In this document: in pieces, positions 9,006-19,387 of the stretch | Numbering within the stretch: position 1 is the first letter of the stretch | How the letters are laid out: every line of letters starts with the position of its first letter | Assembly: GCF_003724155.1 (NCBI RefSeq) | Contig: NZ_RJJQ01000020.1 | Location: 36,705 to 100,704 of the forward strand | Origin: Flexivirga caeni | GTDB taxonomy: Bacteria; Actinomycetota; Actinomycetes; Actinomycetales; Dermatophilaceae | DNA: 64,000 nucleotides | Direction of reading: 5' to 3' | Notes under the pieces: model-generated | Seen by the model: the letters and a program-made list of their open reading frames with translations, nothing else | Databases searched by the model: none | Told to the model about the DNA's origin: nothing | Program-made: the position numbers and the translations under genes

Positions 9006-10907
9006 CTACTGTTTCGCGGCACTCCGGGCGCGCGCGGCGGTGCGGGCACGCTCGCCGGCGTTCAGCACGACCTTGCGGATGCGGACGGTTTCCGGTGTCA
9101 CCTCGACGCATTCGTCCTCGCGACAGAACTCCAGGCTCTGCTCCAGCGACAGCTTGCGCGGCGGGAAGATCTTCTCGAAGTTGTCCGCACTGGACGCGCG
9201 CACATTGGTGAGCTTCTTCTCCTTGGTGATGTTGACGTCCATGTCGTCGGCGCGGGAGTTCTCGCCGACGATCATGCCCTCGTAGACCTCGGTGGTCGGC
9301 TCGACGAAGAGCACGCCGCGCTCCTGCAGGTTGACCATGGCGTATGACGTGACGGCCCCCGAACGGTCGGCCACCAGCGAGCCGGACAGCCGGGTCGTGA
9401 TGGTGCCGTGCCAGGGCTCGTACCCGGAGAAGACGTGGTTGGCGATGCCGGTGCCGCGCGTCTCGGTGAGGAACTCGGTGCGGAAGCCGATCAGCCCGCG
9501 CGACGGAACGACGAATTCCATGCGGACCCAACCGGTTCCGTGGTTGGTCATTTGCTCCATGCGCGCCTTGCGGGCCGCCATGATCTGGGTGATCGTGCCG
9601 AGGTATTCCTCCGGCGTGTCGATCGTCAGGTGTTCGACCGGCTCCTGCAGCTTGCCGTCGACCTCTTTGGTCACCACCTGCGGCTTGCCGACGGTCAGCT
9701 CGTAGCCCTCGCGGCGCATCTGCTCGACCAGGATCGCCAGGGCCAGCTCGCCACGGCCCTGCACCTCCCACGCGTCCGGGCGTTCGGTAGGCAGCACTCG
9801 CAGCGACACGTTGCCGACGAGCTCGCGGTCGAGACGGTCCTTGACCAGGCGGGCGGTGACCTTCGAGCCGCGGACCTTGCCAGCCATCGGTGAGGTGTTG
9901 GTGCCGATCGTCATCGAGATGGCCGGCTCGTCAACAGTGATGAGCGGCAACGGGATCGGGTTGTCCAGGTCGGCGAGCGTCTCGCCGATGGTGATCTCCG
10001 GGATGCCGGCGACCGCGATGATGTCGCCGGGACCGGCGGACTCGGCGGGCTGGCGCTCCAGGCCCTGAGTCATCAGCAGCTCGGTGATCTTCACCGTCTG
10101 CTGGGTGCCGTCGTGACGGCACCAGACGACCTGCTGGCCCTTCTTGATCTGCCCGTTGCGCACGCGCAGCAAAGCCAGCCGGCCGAGGAAGTTGCTGGAG
10201 TCGAGGTTGGTGACGTGCGCCTGCAGCGGGGCCTCGTCGTCATACTGCGGTGCGGGGATGGTCTCCAGGATGGTCTTGAACAGCGGCTCCAGGTCGCTGC
10301 CTTCGGGCAGTTCGCCGTCCGCCGGCCGGAGGGTGGAGGCGATGCCGGCCTTGGCCGATGCGTAGACGACCGGGAAGTCGAGCTGGTCCGCGTCGGCATC
10401 GGCGTCCTCCAGCAGGTCCATGAAGAGTTCGTAGGTCTCCTCCTCGACGGCCTCGATGCGGGAGTCGGGCCGGTCGACCTTGTTGATGCACAGGATCACC
10501 GGCATGCGCGCCGCGAGCGCCTTGCGCAGCACGAAACGGGTCTGTGGCAGCGGGCCTTCGCTGGCGTCGACCAGCAGCACGACACCGTCGACCATCGACA
10601 AGCCGCGCTCCACCTCGCCACCGAAGTCGGCGTGACCCGGGGTGTCGATGATGTTGATGGTGATCGGGTGACCGTCGGCGGACGGGCCGTCATACGAGAT
10701 CGCCGTGTTCTTGGCGAGAATGGTGATGCCCTTCTCGCGCTCGAGATCGCCGGAGTCCATGACGCGTTCGCCGGTGGTCTCGACGGTCTGACGTTCGCTG
10801 AAAGCACCCGTCTGCCAGAGCATCTTGTCGACGAGGGTGGTCTTGCCGTGGTCGACGTGGGCGACGATGGCGACGTTGCGGACGTCGCTGCGGGACTTCA
10901 TGGCCAT
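9006..10907 (-). CDS. typA: Ribosome-associated GTPase TypA/BipA
   Basis: A translational GTPase of about 633 residues that binds ribosomes and is linked to ribosome assembly and stress adaptation. The G-domain motifs are in order: P-loop [10 protein letters not shown] (16-25), switch [23 protein letters not shown], and NKVDRPDSR for G4. EF-G-like domains and the TypA-specific C-terminus follow ([17 protein letters not shown]). I start it at MAMKSRSD (10907) because homology begins there. The open frame continues 62 codons further without sense. Upstream lies a 131-bp gap to the QueA-like gene. Confidence 0.95.
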   Translation of the reverse strand: MAMKSRSDVRNVAIVAHVDHGKTTLVDKMLWQTGAFSERQTVETTGERVMDSGDLEREKGITILAKNTAISYDGPSADGHPITINIIDTPGHADFGGEVERGLSMVDGVVLLVDASEGPLPQTRFVLRKALAARMPVILCINKVDRPDSRIEAVEEETYELFMDLLEDADADADQLDFPVVYASAKAGIASTLRPADGELPEGSDLEPLFKTILETIPAPQYDDEAPLQAHVTNLDSSNFLGRLALLRVRNGQIKKGQQVVWCRHDGTQQTVKITELLMTQGLERQPAESAGPGDIIAVAGIPEITIGETLADLDNPIPLPLITVDEPAISMTIGTNTSPMAGKVRGSKVTARLVKDRLDRELVGNVSLRVLPTERPDAWEVQGRGELALAILVEQMRREGYELTVGKPQVVTKEVDGKLQEPVEHLTIDTPEEYLGTITQIMAARKARMEQMTNHGTGWVRMEFVVPSRGLIGFRTEFLTETRGTGIANHVFSGYEPWHGTITTRLSGSLVADRSGAVTSYAMVNLQERGVLFVEPTTEVYEGMIVGENSRADDMDVNITKEKKLTNVRASSADNFEKIFPPRKLSLEQSLEFCREDECVEVTPETVRIRKVVLNAGERARTAARARSAAKQ

Positions 10908-11038
10908 GGAGTTGTCAAAGCTGCGTAGCTCGCGGCCAGGGGCCGGGCGGCAGACTTCGTCCTTTCTACGTGATGGGGATCCGTCCCATTGTCTCAGGGG
11001 GTGCCACGAATCATCGAATCGCGCTCCGCCGAGTCGTC

Positions 11039-12094
11039 TCACGGGAGCAGTAACGCGCTGTCGCCGAACTCGTGCCACTGGTAGCCCTCGCACACCGCGG
11101 CGTCGTATGCCGCCTGCGTCAACTCCTCCCCCGCGACCGCTTCGACGAGCAGCAGATGCGAGGCCTGTGGATCATGCCAGCCGGTGATCAGCCCGTTGAC
11201 GACGCGCGGCGGATCGGCCCGGGTGACGACTCGTTCGGTCCATCCGGTGGTGCCAGCGACGGTTCCGTCGCGGGCCACTGCCGATTCGAGCGCTCGGGTG
11301 ACGGTGGTGCCGACGGCGATGACGCGGCCGCCGGCTGCACGCGTCGCGTTGACCTGCCGGGCGGTCGCGTCCGGCACCTCGAAACGTTCCGCCTGCGGCC
11401 CCTCTCCGGCCTCTTGCGACGAGACACCGGTGTGCAGGGTGACGGGCGCGAGGCCGATCCCCGCGGCAACCAGTCTCGTCACCACCTCGGGAGTGAATGG
11501 CCTTCCAGCAGAGGGCATTTCGGCACTGCCGGGAACGGTCGCGAAGACCGACTGGTAGTCGCTCAGCGGATAGCGGTGATCCAGGTACCCGTAGCTGATC
11601 GGCCGCCCGGCGCGAGCCAGGTACGCGCCCAGATCGGCGTCAACCCCGGCTCGCCAGAGCCGGTTTCCGTAGCCCGTGGGCGAGGATGCGAAGGGGTATG
11701 CCGCCCGCAAGGTCACCACGAGCGCGCCCACCTCGAGGTGATCGCCCACCCGTGCGTCCAGGATCGCCCGGGACGCGTCCGGGGCGGATCGCAGCTCGAC
11801 CACCCAACTGCCGTCGTCCAGTGGGGTCGCGGCGTGCAGCACCACTTCTCCGGCGCCGTCCAGACGTGCGTCGACCTGCCACGGCATGGTTGCCGAATTG
11901 TTCACGACGACGAGGTCACCGGCATTCAGCTGATCCGGCAGCCGGTCGAAGGTCACGTGCTCGATGCCGTCGCGTGTCCCGACCAGCATTCGCACCCCGT
12001 CGCGCGGTAACCCTCTGTGCTCGGCCGGTGCCGGCGCGGTCTGTTCCGCAGGCCGGACGAACTCGGTGCGCGGCTGCACGGCCAGCGTCGTCAT
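11039..12094 (-). CDS. QueA-like S-adenosylmethionine:tRNA ribosyltransferase-isomerase
   Basis: A 351-residue protein with the QueA fold throughout: [13 protein letters not shown] (about 70-82), [18 protein letters not shown] and the segment [12 protein letters not shown] near residue 220. Classical QueA transfers ribosyl from SAM to preQ1 in tRNA during queuosine synthesis. No tgt, queG or preQ1 gene is in the window. The gene is the second one behind an SDR under an apparent SoxR promoter, with ATGA overlap. A role outside queuosine, or use of salvaged precursor, cannot be excluded. The ATG at 12094 is chosen for that overlap. Confidence 0.8.
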   Translation of the reverse strand: MTTLAVQPRTEFVRPAEQTAPAPAEHRGLPRDGVRMLVGTRDGIEHVTFDRLPDQLNAGDLVVVNNSATMPWQVDARLDGAGEVVLHAATPLDDGSWVVELRSAPDASRAILDARVGDHLEVGALVVTLRAAYPFASSPTGYGNRLWRAGVDADLGAYLARAGRPISYGYLDHRYPLSDYQSVFATVPGSAEMPSAGRPFTPEVVTRLVAAGIGLAPVTLHTGVSSQEAGEGPQAERFEVPDATARQVNATRAAGGRVIAVGTTVTRALESAVARDGTVAGTTGWTERVVTRADPPRVVNGLITGWHDPQASHLLLVEAVAGEELTQAAYDAAVCEGYQWHEFGDSALLLP

Positions 12095-12795
12095 ACCGCC
12101 GCCTCCTCGGTCACCGGAAGGTCGGCCGCGCGGTAGCGACCCGATGCCAGAGGTCGCCGCCACAGCGTCCGCAGGTGGGGTATGACGCTGACCGGCTCCG
12201 GCCGATCCGAGATGTCCTCGCCCGGGAACGCCGCCTGGTGCATCGGGGTTCGCAGGTCCCCCGGGTCGACCACGTAGGCGTGCAGGCCGGGGTTCTCGGC
12301 CGCGATGGTCAGGGTCAGATGGTCCAGTGCCGCCTTGGCGGCGCCATACAAGCCCCAACCGTCGTAGTGCTCGACGGCCGCATCGGACGAGATCGAAAGC
12401 AGCACGCCGTTGCTGGCGAGCAGGTCGGGCAGGAATTCGACGGCCAGCGCGAAGGGCGCGCCGACGTTCGTGCGCCACACCTCCGGCAGGTCGTCCACCG
12501 TCCGCTGCGCGAGCGGCAGCAACGGGATGGGGCCGAGGGTACTGGCGTTGTTGACGAGCAGGTCCAGTCGTCCGTGGGCCCGCACGGTGGCCACCAGCTG
12601 TTCGCGGTGCACATGGTCGGTGACGTCACCGGGCACCCCCTCGACCCCAGGGAGCCCGGCGGTGGCGACCATGAGCTGCGCCTCTCGGCGTCCGTTGGTG
12701 ATCACTCGCCAGCCCTCTGCGGACAACGCGGCGACGAGCGCGCGACCGAGTCCGGACGATCCGCCGGTGATCAGTGCGACTTTGGTGTCAGACAC
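12091..12795 (-). CDS. Short-chain dehydrogenase/reductase
   Basis: A classical SDR of 234 residues with the cofactor loop TGGSSGLGRAL near the N-terminus, NNAS at about 82-85, catalytic Ser in ISSD and the YxxxK pair in YGAAKAALDH. The substrate is unknown. NADP(H) use is suggested by NGRR after beta-2. The GTG start at 12795 is preferred over upstream ATGs because AAGGAG sits 6 nt before it and the candidate SoxR promoter ends upstream of it. It is divergent from soxR and overlaps the QueA-like gene by 4 bp, so both should respond to SoxR. Confidence 0.85.
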   Translation of the reverse strand: MSDTKVALITGGSSGLGRALVAALSAEGWRVITNGRREAQLMVATAGLPGVEGVPGDVTDHVHREQLVATVRAHGRLDLLVNNASTLGPIPLLPLAQRTVDDLPEVWRTNVGAPFALAVEFLPDLLASNGVLLSISSDAAVEHYDGWGLYGAAKAALDHLTLTIAAENPGLHAYVVDPGDLRTPMHQAAFPGEDISDRPEPVSVIPHLRTLWRRPLASGRYRAADLPVTEEAAV

Positions 12796-12829
12796 GTGAG
12801 TCTCCTTGTCGTTGAGGAAGATACCTGGC

Positions 12830-12860
12830 ATTCTTCAAGCTAAAGTTAACTTGATGTCAA
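12830..12860 (-). promoter_or_regulatory. SoxR-type promoter for the SDR/QueA-like operon
   Basis: On the minus strand, -35 TTGACA (12860-12855) and -10 AAGAAT (12835-12830) are separated by 19 bp, the over-long spacer used by MerR/SoxR activators. The spacer starts TCAAGTTAACTTTAG, closely matching the enterobacterial SoxR box CTCAAGTTAACTTGAG. soxR begins on the other strand 27 bp away. Confidence 0.8.
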
Positions 12861-12886
12861 CCCATGATCTGAAAGGAACCTCCGTC

Positions 12887-13360
12887 ATGGACACCCACGA
12901 CCTGTTGCCGGTCGGCGTTGTCGCCAAACGCAGCGGCTTCGCGGCTTCGGCGCTGCGCTACTACGAGGCACAGGGGCTGATCCGTGCGCACCGCAACGGC
13001 GGCGGCCAGCGGCAATTCGAGCGCAGCGTGCTGCGTCGTCTGGCGTTCATCCGCGCCGCGGCGAACGTCGGCCTGACCCTGGAGGAGATCCGCGTCGAGC
13101 TCGGGCGCCTGCCAGCCGGCCGCACCCCGACCAAGGCCGACTGGCAGCGCATCACCACGCACTGGCGGGAACGGCTCGACGAGCAGATCGCGGCGCTGGA
13201 GAAGCTGCGCGACGGTCTCGACTCCTGCATCGGCTGCGGCTGCCTCTCCCTGAAACGCTGTGCCATCTCCAACCCGCAGGATGCCGCGGCCGACGAGGAC
13301 GGCACGCCGGGGGCGGCATACCTGCCGGCGCTTCTGCGCCGCCCGCACCGGCCGGCCTGA
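12887..13360 (+). CDS. soxR: Redox-sensing MerR-family regulator SoxR
   Basis: A 157-residue regulator. It has an N-terminal MerR helix-turn-helix (VGVVAKRSGFAASALRYYE, about 9-27), a dimerisation helix to about residue 110, and a [2Fe-2S] ligand set Cys114-x2-Cys117-x-Cys119-x5-Cys125, the SoxR signature. Oxidation of the cluster or redox-active compounds would switch on the divergent promoter. The ATG at 12887 follows GAAAGGAA. Longer starts would run through the promoter. In actinobacteria SoxR usually controls a few enzymes directly rather than a SoxS gene, which fits the neighbouring SDR pair. Confidence 0.93.
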   Translation: MDTHDLLPVGVVAKRSGFAASALRYYEAQGLIRAHRNGGGQRQFERSVLRRLAFIRAAANVGLTLEEIRVELGRLPAGRTPTKADWQRITTHWRERLDEQIAALEKLRDGLDSCIGCGCLSLKRCAISNPQDAAADEDGTPGAAYLPALLRRPHRPA

Positions 13361-13470
13361 GCGGGCTTATATCTCAAAATAGTGACGGTCCGCTGGGAAG
13401 CGGTCCCGGGGCTGCCGATGTGGGTTAGGTTCACTGCACCTTTTTCCGTCACAAGAAGGACCACAGTCCC

Positions 13471-15156
13471 ATGCCCGCAATCAAGACCACAGCAACCGTC
13501 GCGCTGCTGGCCGCTTCCGCCCTGGCACTGAGCTCATGCGCGAGCTCCAAGCGCAACGACGACAAGGCCGCCGGCACCGATGCCGCCAGTGCCGCAAAAG
13601 GCAACACCAACGCGACCCTCAACTTCGGCGCCGCCGGCGCGCCTGCGACCTTCGACCCGTTCTACGCCAGCGACGGTGAGACCTTCCGGATCAGCCGGCA
13701 GATCTTCCAGGGCCTGGTCGGCTTTAAGCCGGGCACTGCCGACGTCGCGCCCGCCCTTGCCACCAAGTGGGAGCCCTCCCCGGACGGCAAGACGTGGACC
13801 TTCACCCTCAAGACCGGCGTCAAGTTCACCGATGGCACACCGTTCAACGCCGACGCGGTGTGCAAGAACTTCAAGCGGATGGACAGCCAGAACGCCGCCG
13901 GCCAGACGGCTTCCGAATACTGGCTGACCAACATGGGCGGCTACAACGGCGCCAAAGGCGAGCTCTACCAAGGCTGCACGGCCAAGGGCGACTCCACCGT
14001 CGTGATCAAGATCTCGCGACCGACCTCGAAGTTCCCGGCCCTGCTCGGCCTGCCGGCCTTCTCCATGCAGTCGCCGACGGCGATGGACAAGTATGACGCC
14101 AACGGCATCAAGGCGCAGGGACAAGGTTTCGTCTATCCCGCATACGCCAATGCACACCCGGTCGGCACCGGTCCGATGAAGTTCGAGAAATACGACCAGA
14201 CGAACAAGACCGTCTCGCTGGTGCGCAACGACGACTATGCCGGCGACGAGAAGCCGACCGTCAAGCGCATCGTCTTCTCGATCATCCCCGACGAGACGGC
14301 CCGCAAGCAGGCGCTCGCCTCCGGCCAGATCGACGGCTACGACCTGCCCAACCCGGTGGACTGGCCATCGCTGAAGAAGGACGACAACCTCGAGATCCGT
14401 CCGGCGTTCAACATCCTCTACCTCGGGCTGAATGCCAAGGTCGACCCGAACCTGAAGGATCTGCGGGTCCGCCAGGCGCTCTACTACGCGATCAACCGCG
14501 ACCAGCTGGTCCGGTCGCTGCTACCCAGTGGTGCCAACGTCGCGTCCCAGTTCATCCCCAGCACCGTCGCCGGCTACAACAAGTCGCTGCAGCCCTACAC
14601 CTACGACCCGGCGAAGGCGAAGTCGCTGCTCGCGGCCGCTGGCAAGTCGAACCTCAAGATCACACTGTGGTACCCGACCGAGGTCAGCCGGCCCTACATG
14701 CCGGCACCGGACAAGATCTTCAACGCGATCAAGTCCGACTGGGCCGCCGTCGGCGTCCAGGTCACCCCGAAGCCGATGCCGTGGGCCGGCGGCTACGTCA
14801 CCGGCACGCAGAACGGCAACGCCGCGGCATACCTCATGGGCTGGACCGGCGACTACAACACCCCGGACAACTTCCTCGGCAGCTTCTTCGCCGACCCGAA
14901 GGGTCAGATGTCCGTCGGCGCCTACGACTGGGGCAGCAAGCTGGCCGACGCGCTGAGCGCGGACGACTCGATCGTCGACGAGGGCAAGCGCGCGAGCGCG
15001 TACGAAGACCTCAACAAGCAGATCATGGAGCAATACCTCCCAGGTCTGCCGATCTCCAGCTCCCCGCCGGCGATCGTCTTCAGCAAGAAGGTCACCGGGG
15101 TCGTTGCGAGCCCGCTGACCGATGAGCACCTCTGGACGGCGAAGGTCGACAAGTAA
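13471..15156 (+). CDS. Oligopeptide/dipeptide ABC transporter substrate-binding lipoprotein
   Basis: An extracellular solute-binding protein, family 5, of 561 residues. The signal peptide ends in lipobox LSSC with acylated Cys23, followed by a flexible Ser/Lys-rich linker. The family core is visible: FDPFYASDGETFRISRQIFQ, then ATKWEPSPDGKTWTF and the domain-II region VRQALYYAINRDQLV (about residues 332-346). The ligand is probably a peptide, but this family also binds nickel and sugars. It is the first gene of a five-gene importer operon. An 85-bp gap separates it from the permeases. Confidence 0.9.
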   Translation: MPAIKTTATVALLAASALALSSCASSKRNDDKAAGTDAASAAKGNTNATLNFGAAGAPATFDPFYASDGETFRISRQIFQGLVGFKPGTADVAPALATKWEPSPDGKTWTFTLKTGVKFTDGTPFNADAVCKNFKRMDSQNAAGQTASEYWLTNMGGYNGAKGELYQGCTAKGDSTVVIKISRPTSKFPALLGLPAFSMQSPTAMDKYDANGIKAQGQGFVYPAYANAHPVGTGPMKFEKYDQTNKTVSLVRNDDYAGDEKPTVKRIVFSIIPDETARKQALASGQIDGYDLPNPVDWPSLKKDDNLEIRPAFNILYLGLNAKVDPNLKDLRVRQALYYAINRDQLVRSLLPSGANVASQFIPSTVAGYNKSLQPYTYDPAKAKSLLAAAGKSNLKITLWYPTEVSRPYMPAPDKIFNAIKSDWAAVGVQVTPKPMPWAGGYVTGTQNGNAAAYLMGWTGDYNTPDNFLGSFFADPKGQMSVGAYDWGSKLADALSADDSIVDEGKRASAYEDLNKQIMEQYLPGLPISSSPPAIVFSKKVTGVVASPLTDEHLWTAKVDK

Positions 15157-15241
15157 CTCGCCGCCCGCGCCGGGTGACCGGCGCCGCGAGTCGTGTCGCG
15201 GCGCAGTCACCCGGCGATCCTCCCGGTAGGAGCCACCACCC

Positions 15242-16252
15242 GTGCTCAGATTCATCGTTCGACGATTACTGCAAGCCGTCCTCGTCATGTTCATCGTGTC
15301 GGCGCTGCTGTTCGCCTGGTTGCGGTCGCTGCCCGGCGGGCCGGTCGACTCGCTGCTCGGCGAGCGCGCCACCCCGGCGTCCCGCGCCGCGCTCAGCAAG
15401 CAACTGGGCATGGACCAGCCACTACTCGTGCAGTACTGGCACTTCCTGGACAACATGGTCCACGGCCGGTTCGGCACGTCCACGCAGGTGCAGACCGGTG
15501 CCGACGCGCTGCACATCTTCTTCCAGCGCCTTCCCGCAACCGTCGAACTGTCGATCGTGGCCATCGTCATCGCGCTGGCCACCGCCATACCTCTCGGCTA
15601 CTTCGCGGCGAAACGGCACGGTGGCCTGCTCGATACCGGCTCGGTCGTGCTGTCGCTCATCGGTGTCGCCGTCCCCGTCTTCTTCCTCGCGTTCGTGCTG
15701 AAATACGTCTTCGCGATCAAACTGGGCTGGCTGCCGCCGAGCGGGCGGCAGAGCGCCGACCTCGACGCCACCCGCGTCACGAACTTCTACGTCCTGGACG
15801 GCCTGCTGACCCGCGAGTATGACGCCTCCTGGGATGCCATCAAGCACCTGATCCTGCCGGCGATCGCGCTGGCCTCGATCCCGTTCGCGGTGATCTTCCG
15901 CATCACCCGGGCGTCCGTGCTCGAGGTGCTCCACGAGGACTACGTGCGCACTGCCGAGTCCAAGGGGCTGACTGCCCGGATCATCCGTGGCCGGCACGTC
16001 TTGCACAACGCGATGCTGCCGGTGGTCACGACGATCGGCCTGCAGGTTGGCGGACTGCTGACCGGCGCGGTGCTCACCGAGACCGTCTTCGCCTATCCCG
16101 GCCTGGGCGATGCGCTCGCGCAGGCGTTCAGCCAGCGCGACTACTCCGTGCTGCAAGTGCTCATCACGATGGCCGCGCTCGGCTATGTCCTGGTCAACCT
16201 GCTGGTCGATATCGCCTACGCGATCATCGATCCCCGGATCCGGACGAGGTGA
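15242..16252 (+). CDS. ABC peptide importer permease, DppB/OppB type
   Basis: A 336-residue inner-membrane permease. The N-terminal helix is typical of DppB (FIVRRLLQAVLVMFIVSALLF), and five more membrane segments follow. The cytoplasmic EAA loop reads about DYVRTAESKGLTARIIRGRH (around residues 237-256), the contact to the ATPases. The start is GTG. Its GTGA end overlaps the next permease start, so the two subunits are translationally coupled. Confidence 0.92.
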   Translation: MLRFIVRRLLQAVLVMFIVSALLFAWLRSLPGGPVDSLLGERATPASRAALSKQLGMDQPLLVQYWHFLDNMVHGRFGTSTQVQTGADALHIFFQRLPATVELSIVAIVIALATAIPLGYFAAKRHGGLLDTGSVVLSLIGVAVPVFFLAFVLKYVFAIKLGWLPPSGRQSADLDATRVTNFYVLDGLLTREYDASWDAIKHLILPAIALASIPFAVIFRITRASVLEVLHEDYVRTAESKGLTARIIRGRHVLHNAMLPVVTTIGLQVGGLLTGAVLTETVFAYPGLGDALAQAFSQRDYSVLQVLITMAALGYVLVNLLVDIAYAIIDPRIRTR

Positions 16253-17229
16253 GCGCCGTGAATCCCATGCAACGCAAGAAGGACCGCATCGACGCGCTCG
16301 CCGCGACCGCCGGCGCGGCTGCCGACATCCCCGATGCCGGCCGGGTCAGCGACAGCGGCGGGCTGAGCCTGATCGGCAGCGCCTGGCTGCGGCTGCGCCG
16401 GGACCCCGTCTTCCTGATCGGCGCGACGGTGACCCTGCTGTTCATCCTGCTGGCGATCTTCGCCCCGCTGCTCGCACCGCACAATGGCCACACGGCATAC
16501 CTCATCAAGGAGGTGAGCGCCGACAACCCGGTGCCAGGCGGCGAGAAGGGCTTCCCGCTCGGCGCAGACGGCCAGACGGGCCGTGATCTGCTGTCCCGGC
16601 TGATCCTCGGCTCACGGCAGACGCTCATCGTGGGGGTCCTCGCAACCCTCGCCGGCCTGTGCGGCGGCCTGGTGCTCGGCACCGTTGCCGGCTCGCTCGG
16701 CGGCTGGGCGGACACGGTGGTCATGCGCGTCGTGGACGTCATGCTGTCGCTGCCGTCGCTGGTGCTTGCACTCGCCGTGGCGACGCTCTTCGGCAAGCCG
16801 TCGCAGTGGACGCTGATCATCGCGATTGCCATCGTCCAGGTGCCGATCTTCGCCCGGCTGCTGCGCGGCTCCATGCTGACCCAGCGCTCCAGCGACCACG
16901 TGCTGGCTGCGAGGGCGCTCGGGGTGAAGCGCTCGGCGATCACCTTCCGGCACATGCTGCCCAACTCGCTCGGCCCGGTGCTGGTGCAGGCGACGCTGGT
17001 CCTGGCGACGGCGATCATCGAAGCCGCGGCGCTGAGCTTCCTCGGCCTCGGCAATCCCGACGACTCCTCACCCGAGTGGGGCCAGATGCTCGGTCAGGCA
17101 CAGCAATACTTCGACATCGCACCGCGGCTGGCGTTCTGGCCGGCCGGCTGCATCGTGGTGGTCGCGTTCGGCTTCACGCTCATGGGTGAGTCGTTGCGCG
17201 AAGCCCTCGACCCCAGGAACCGGAGGTGA
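16249..17229 (+). CDS. ABC peptide importer permease, DppC/OppC type
   Basis: A 326-residue second permease subunit. It has a long cytoplasmic N-tail, a first helix about 62-84 (FLIGATVTLLFILLAIFAPL), a periplasmic loop with HPLGADGQTGRD-like FPLGADGQTGRDLLSR, and the EAA loop DHVLAARALGVKRSAITFRH (about 220-239). It ends ESLREALDPRNRR, the usual DppC finish. The GTG start overlaps the preceding stop. An ATG 18 bp downstream is possible. Confidence 0.92.
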   Translation: MSAVNPMQRKKDRIDALAATAGAAADIPDAGRVSDSGGLSLIGSAWLRLRRDPVFLIGATVTLLFILLAIFAPLLAPHNGHTAYLIKEVSADNPVPGGEKGFPLGADGQTGRDLLSRLILGSRQTLIVGVLATLAGLCGGLVLGTVAGSLGGWADTVVMRVVDVMLSLPSLVLALAVATLFGKPSQWTLIIAIAIVQVPIFARLLRGSMLTQRSSDHVLAARALGVKRSAITFRHMLPNSLGPVLVQATLVLATAIIEAAALSFLGLGNPDDSSPEWGQMLGQAQQYFDIAPRLAFWPAGCIVVVAFGFTLMGESLREALDPRNRR

Positions 17230-17234
17230 CCGGC

Positions 17235-18256
<1,022 letters not shown>

Positions 18257-18260
<4 letters not shown>

Positions 18261-19387
18261 CCACCGAGCCCGAGGTCCTGCTGGACGTCGAGGGCGTCGA
18301 GGTGCACTTCCCGATCAAGCGGGGCGTGTTCTTCGACAAGACCGTCGGCTACGTCTACGCCGTGGACGGCATGACGCTGCAGATCCACCGGGGTGAGACC
18401 TACGGTCTCGTCGGTGAATCCGGTTGCGGCAAATCGACTTTCGGACGTGCCCTGCTGCGCCTGGAAGAGCCGACCGCCGGGAGTGTCACGTTCGGCGGGG
18501 TCGATGTATCGACGCTCAAGGGCGAGGCGCTGCGCACCACGCGGCGGCACATGCAGATGGTCTTCCAGGACCCGCTGTCCAGCCTCGACCCCCGTCAGAC
18601 GGTGGAGTCATTGCTGCTGGAGGGCATGCAGGCGCACGGTCTGGCCAAGGACAAGAAGGCAGCCGGTGCCCGGCTGCGCGAGCTGCTCGCGGCAGTCGGG
18701 CTCCCGGCAGCCGCGTTGCGCAAGTATCCACACGAGTTCTCCGGTGGCCAGCGCCAGCGCATCGGCATCGCTCGGGCGCTGTCGGTCGATCCGCAGCTGA
18801 TCGTCGCGGATGAGCCGGTCAGCGCGCTGGACGTGTCGGTGCAGGCGCAGGTGATCAACCTGCTGGAAGACGTGCAGGAGAAGTTCGGACTGACCTACCT
18901 GGTGATCGCGCACGACCTCGCGGTGGTCCGGCACATCAGCGACCGGGTCGGCGTGATGTATCTGGGTTCCCTTGTGGAAGAAGCAGATTCGGACGACCTC
19001 TATGCGACCCCATTGCACCCATACACCAGGGCGCTGATGTCAGCCGTGCCGATCCCCGACCCGCTGGTCGAGGACCGGCGCGAGCAGATCATCCTCGCCG
19101 GCGACCTGCCCTCCCCCGCCAACCCGCCGAGCGGGTGCCGCTTCCACACCCGTTGCCCGTGGCGGCAGGAGGAGCGCTGCGACACCGAACGACCGCAGCT
19201 GCGGGTTGTCGAGATCGACGGCGTCCCGGCGTCGCACCGCGTGGCCTGTCACTTCGCCGAGCAGATTCAGTCGGGCGAGATCCAGCGTCACGAGGTCGAT
19301 CCAGTGGCGATCGACCCCAGCGCCGCGACCGATGTTGAGGCCGCCGACGCCGAGGTGGTGCCGACACAGACTTTCACCGTGCCCTGA
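18257..19387 (+). CDS. ABC peptide importer ATPase, DppF/OppF type
   Basis: The second ATPase, 376 residues, forming the heterodimer with the preceding gene product. It has Walker [10 protein letters not shown] (about 55-63), signature FSGGQRQR, Walker [13 protein letters not shown], and a C-terminal [15 protein letters not shown] cysteine motif (about 293-307). An acidic tail of about 50 residues after the motif is longer than usual and ends TQTFTVP. The stop codon lies 14 bp inside the convergently transcribed MMPL gene, leaving no room for a terminator between them. Confidence 0.92.

Noticed and set aside
9004..9771. Extended open frame fused upstream of MshB
   Set aside because: It is the typA gene read in another frame; MshB homology begins at 9003.
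13381..13453. GTGACGG...CCGTCAC dyad before the peptide-binding protein gene as another palindrome-family member
   Set aside because: Only the short outer arms match; no inner arms or conserved spacing.
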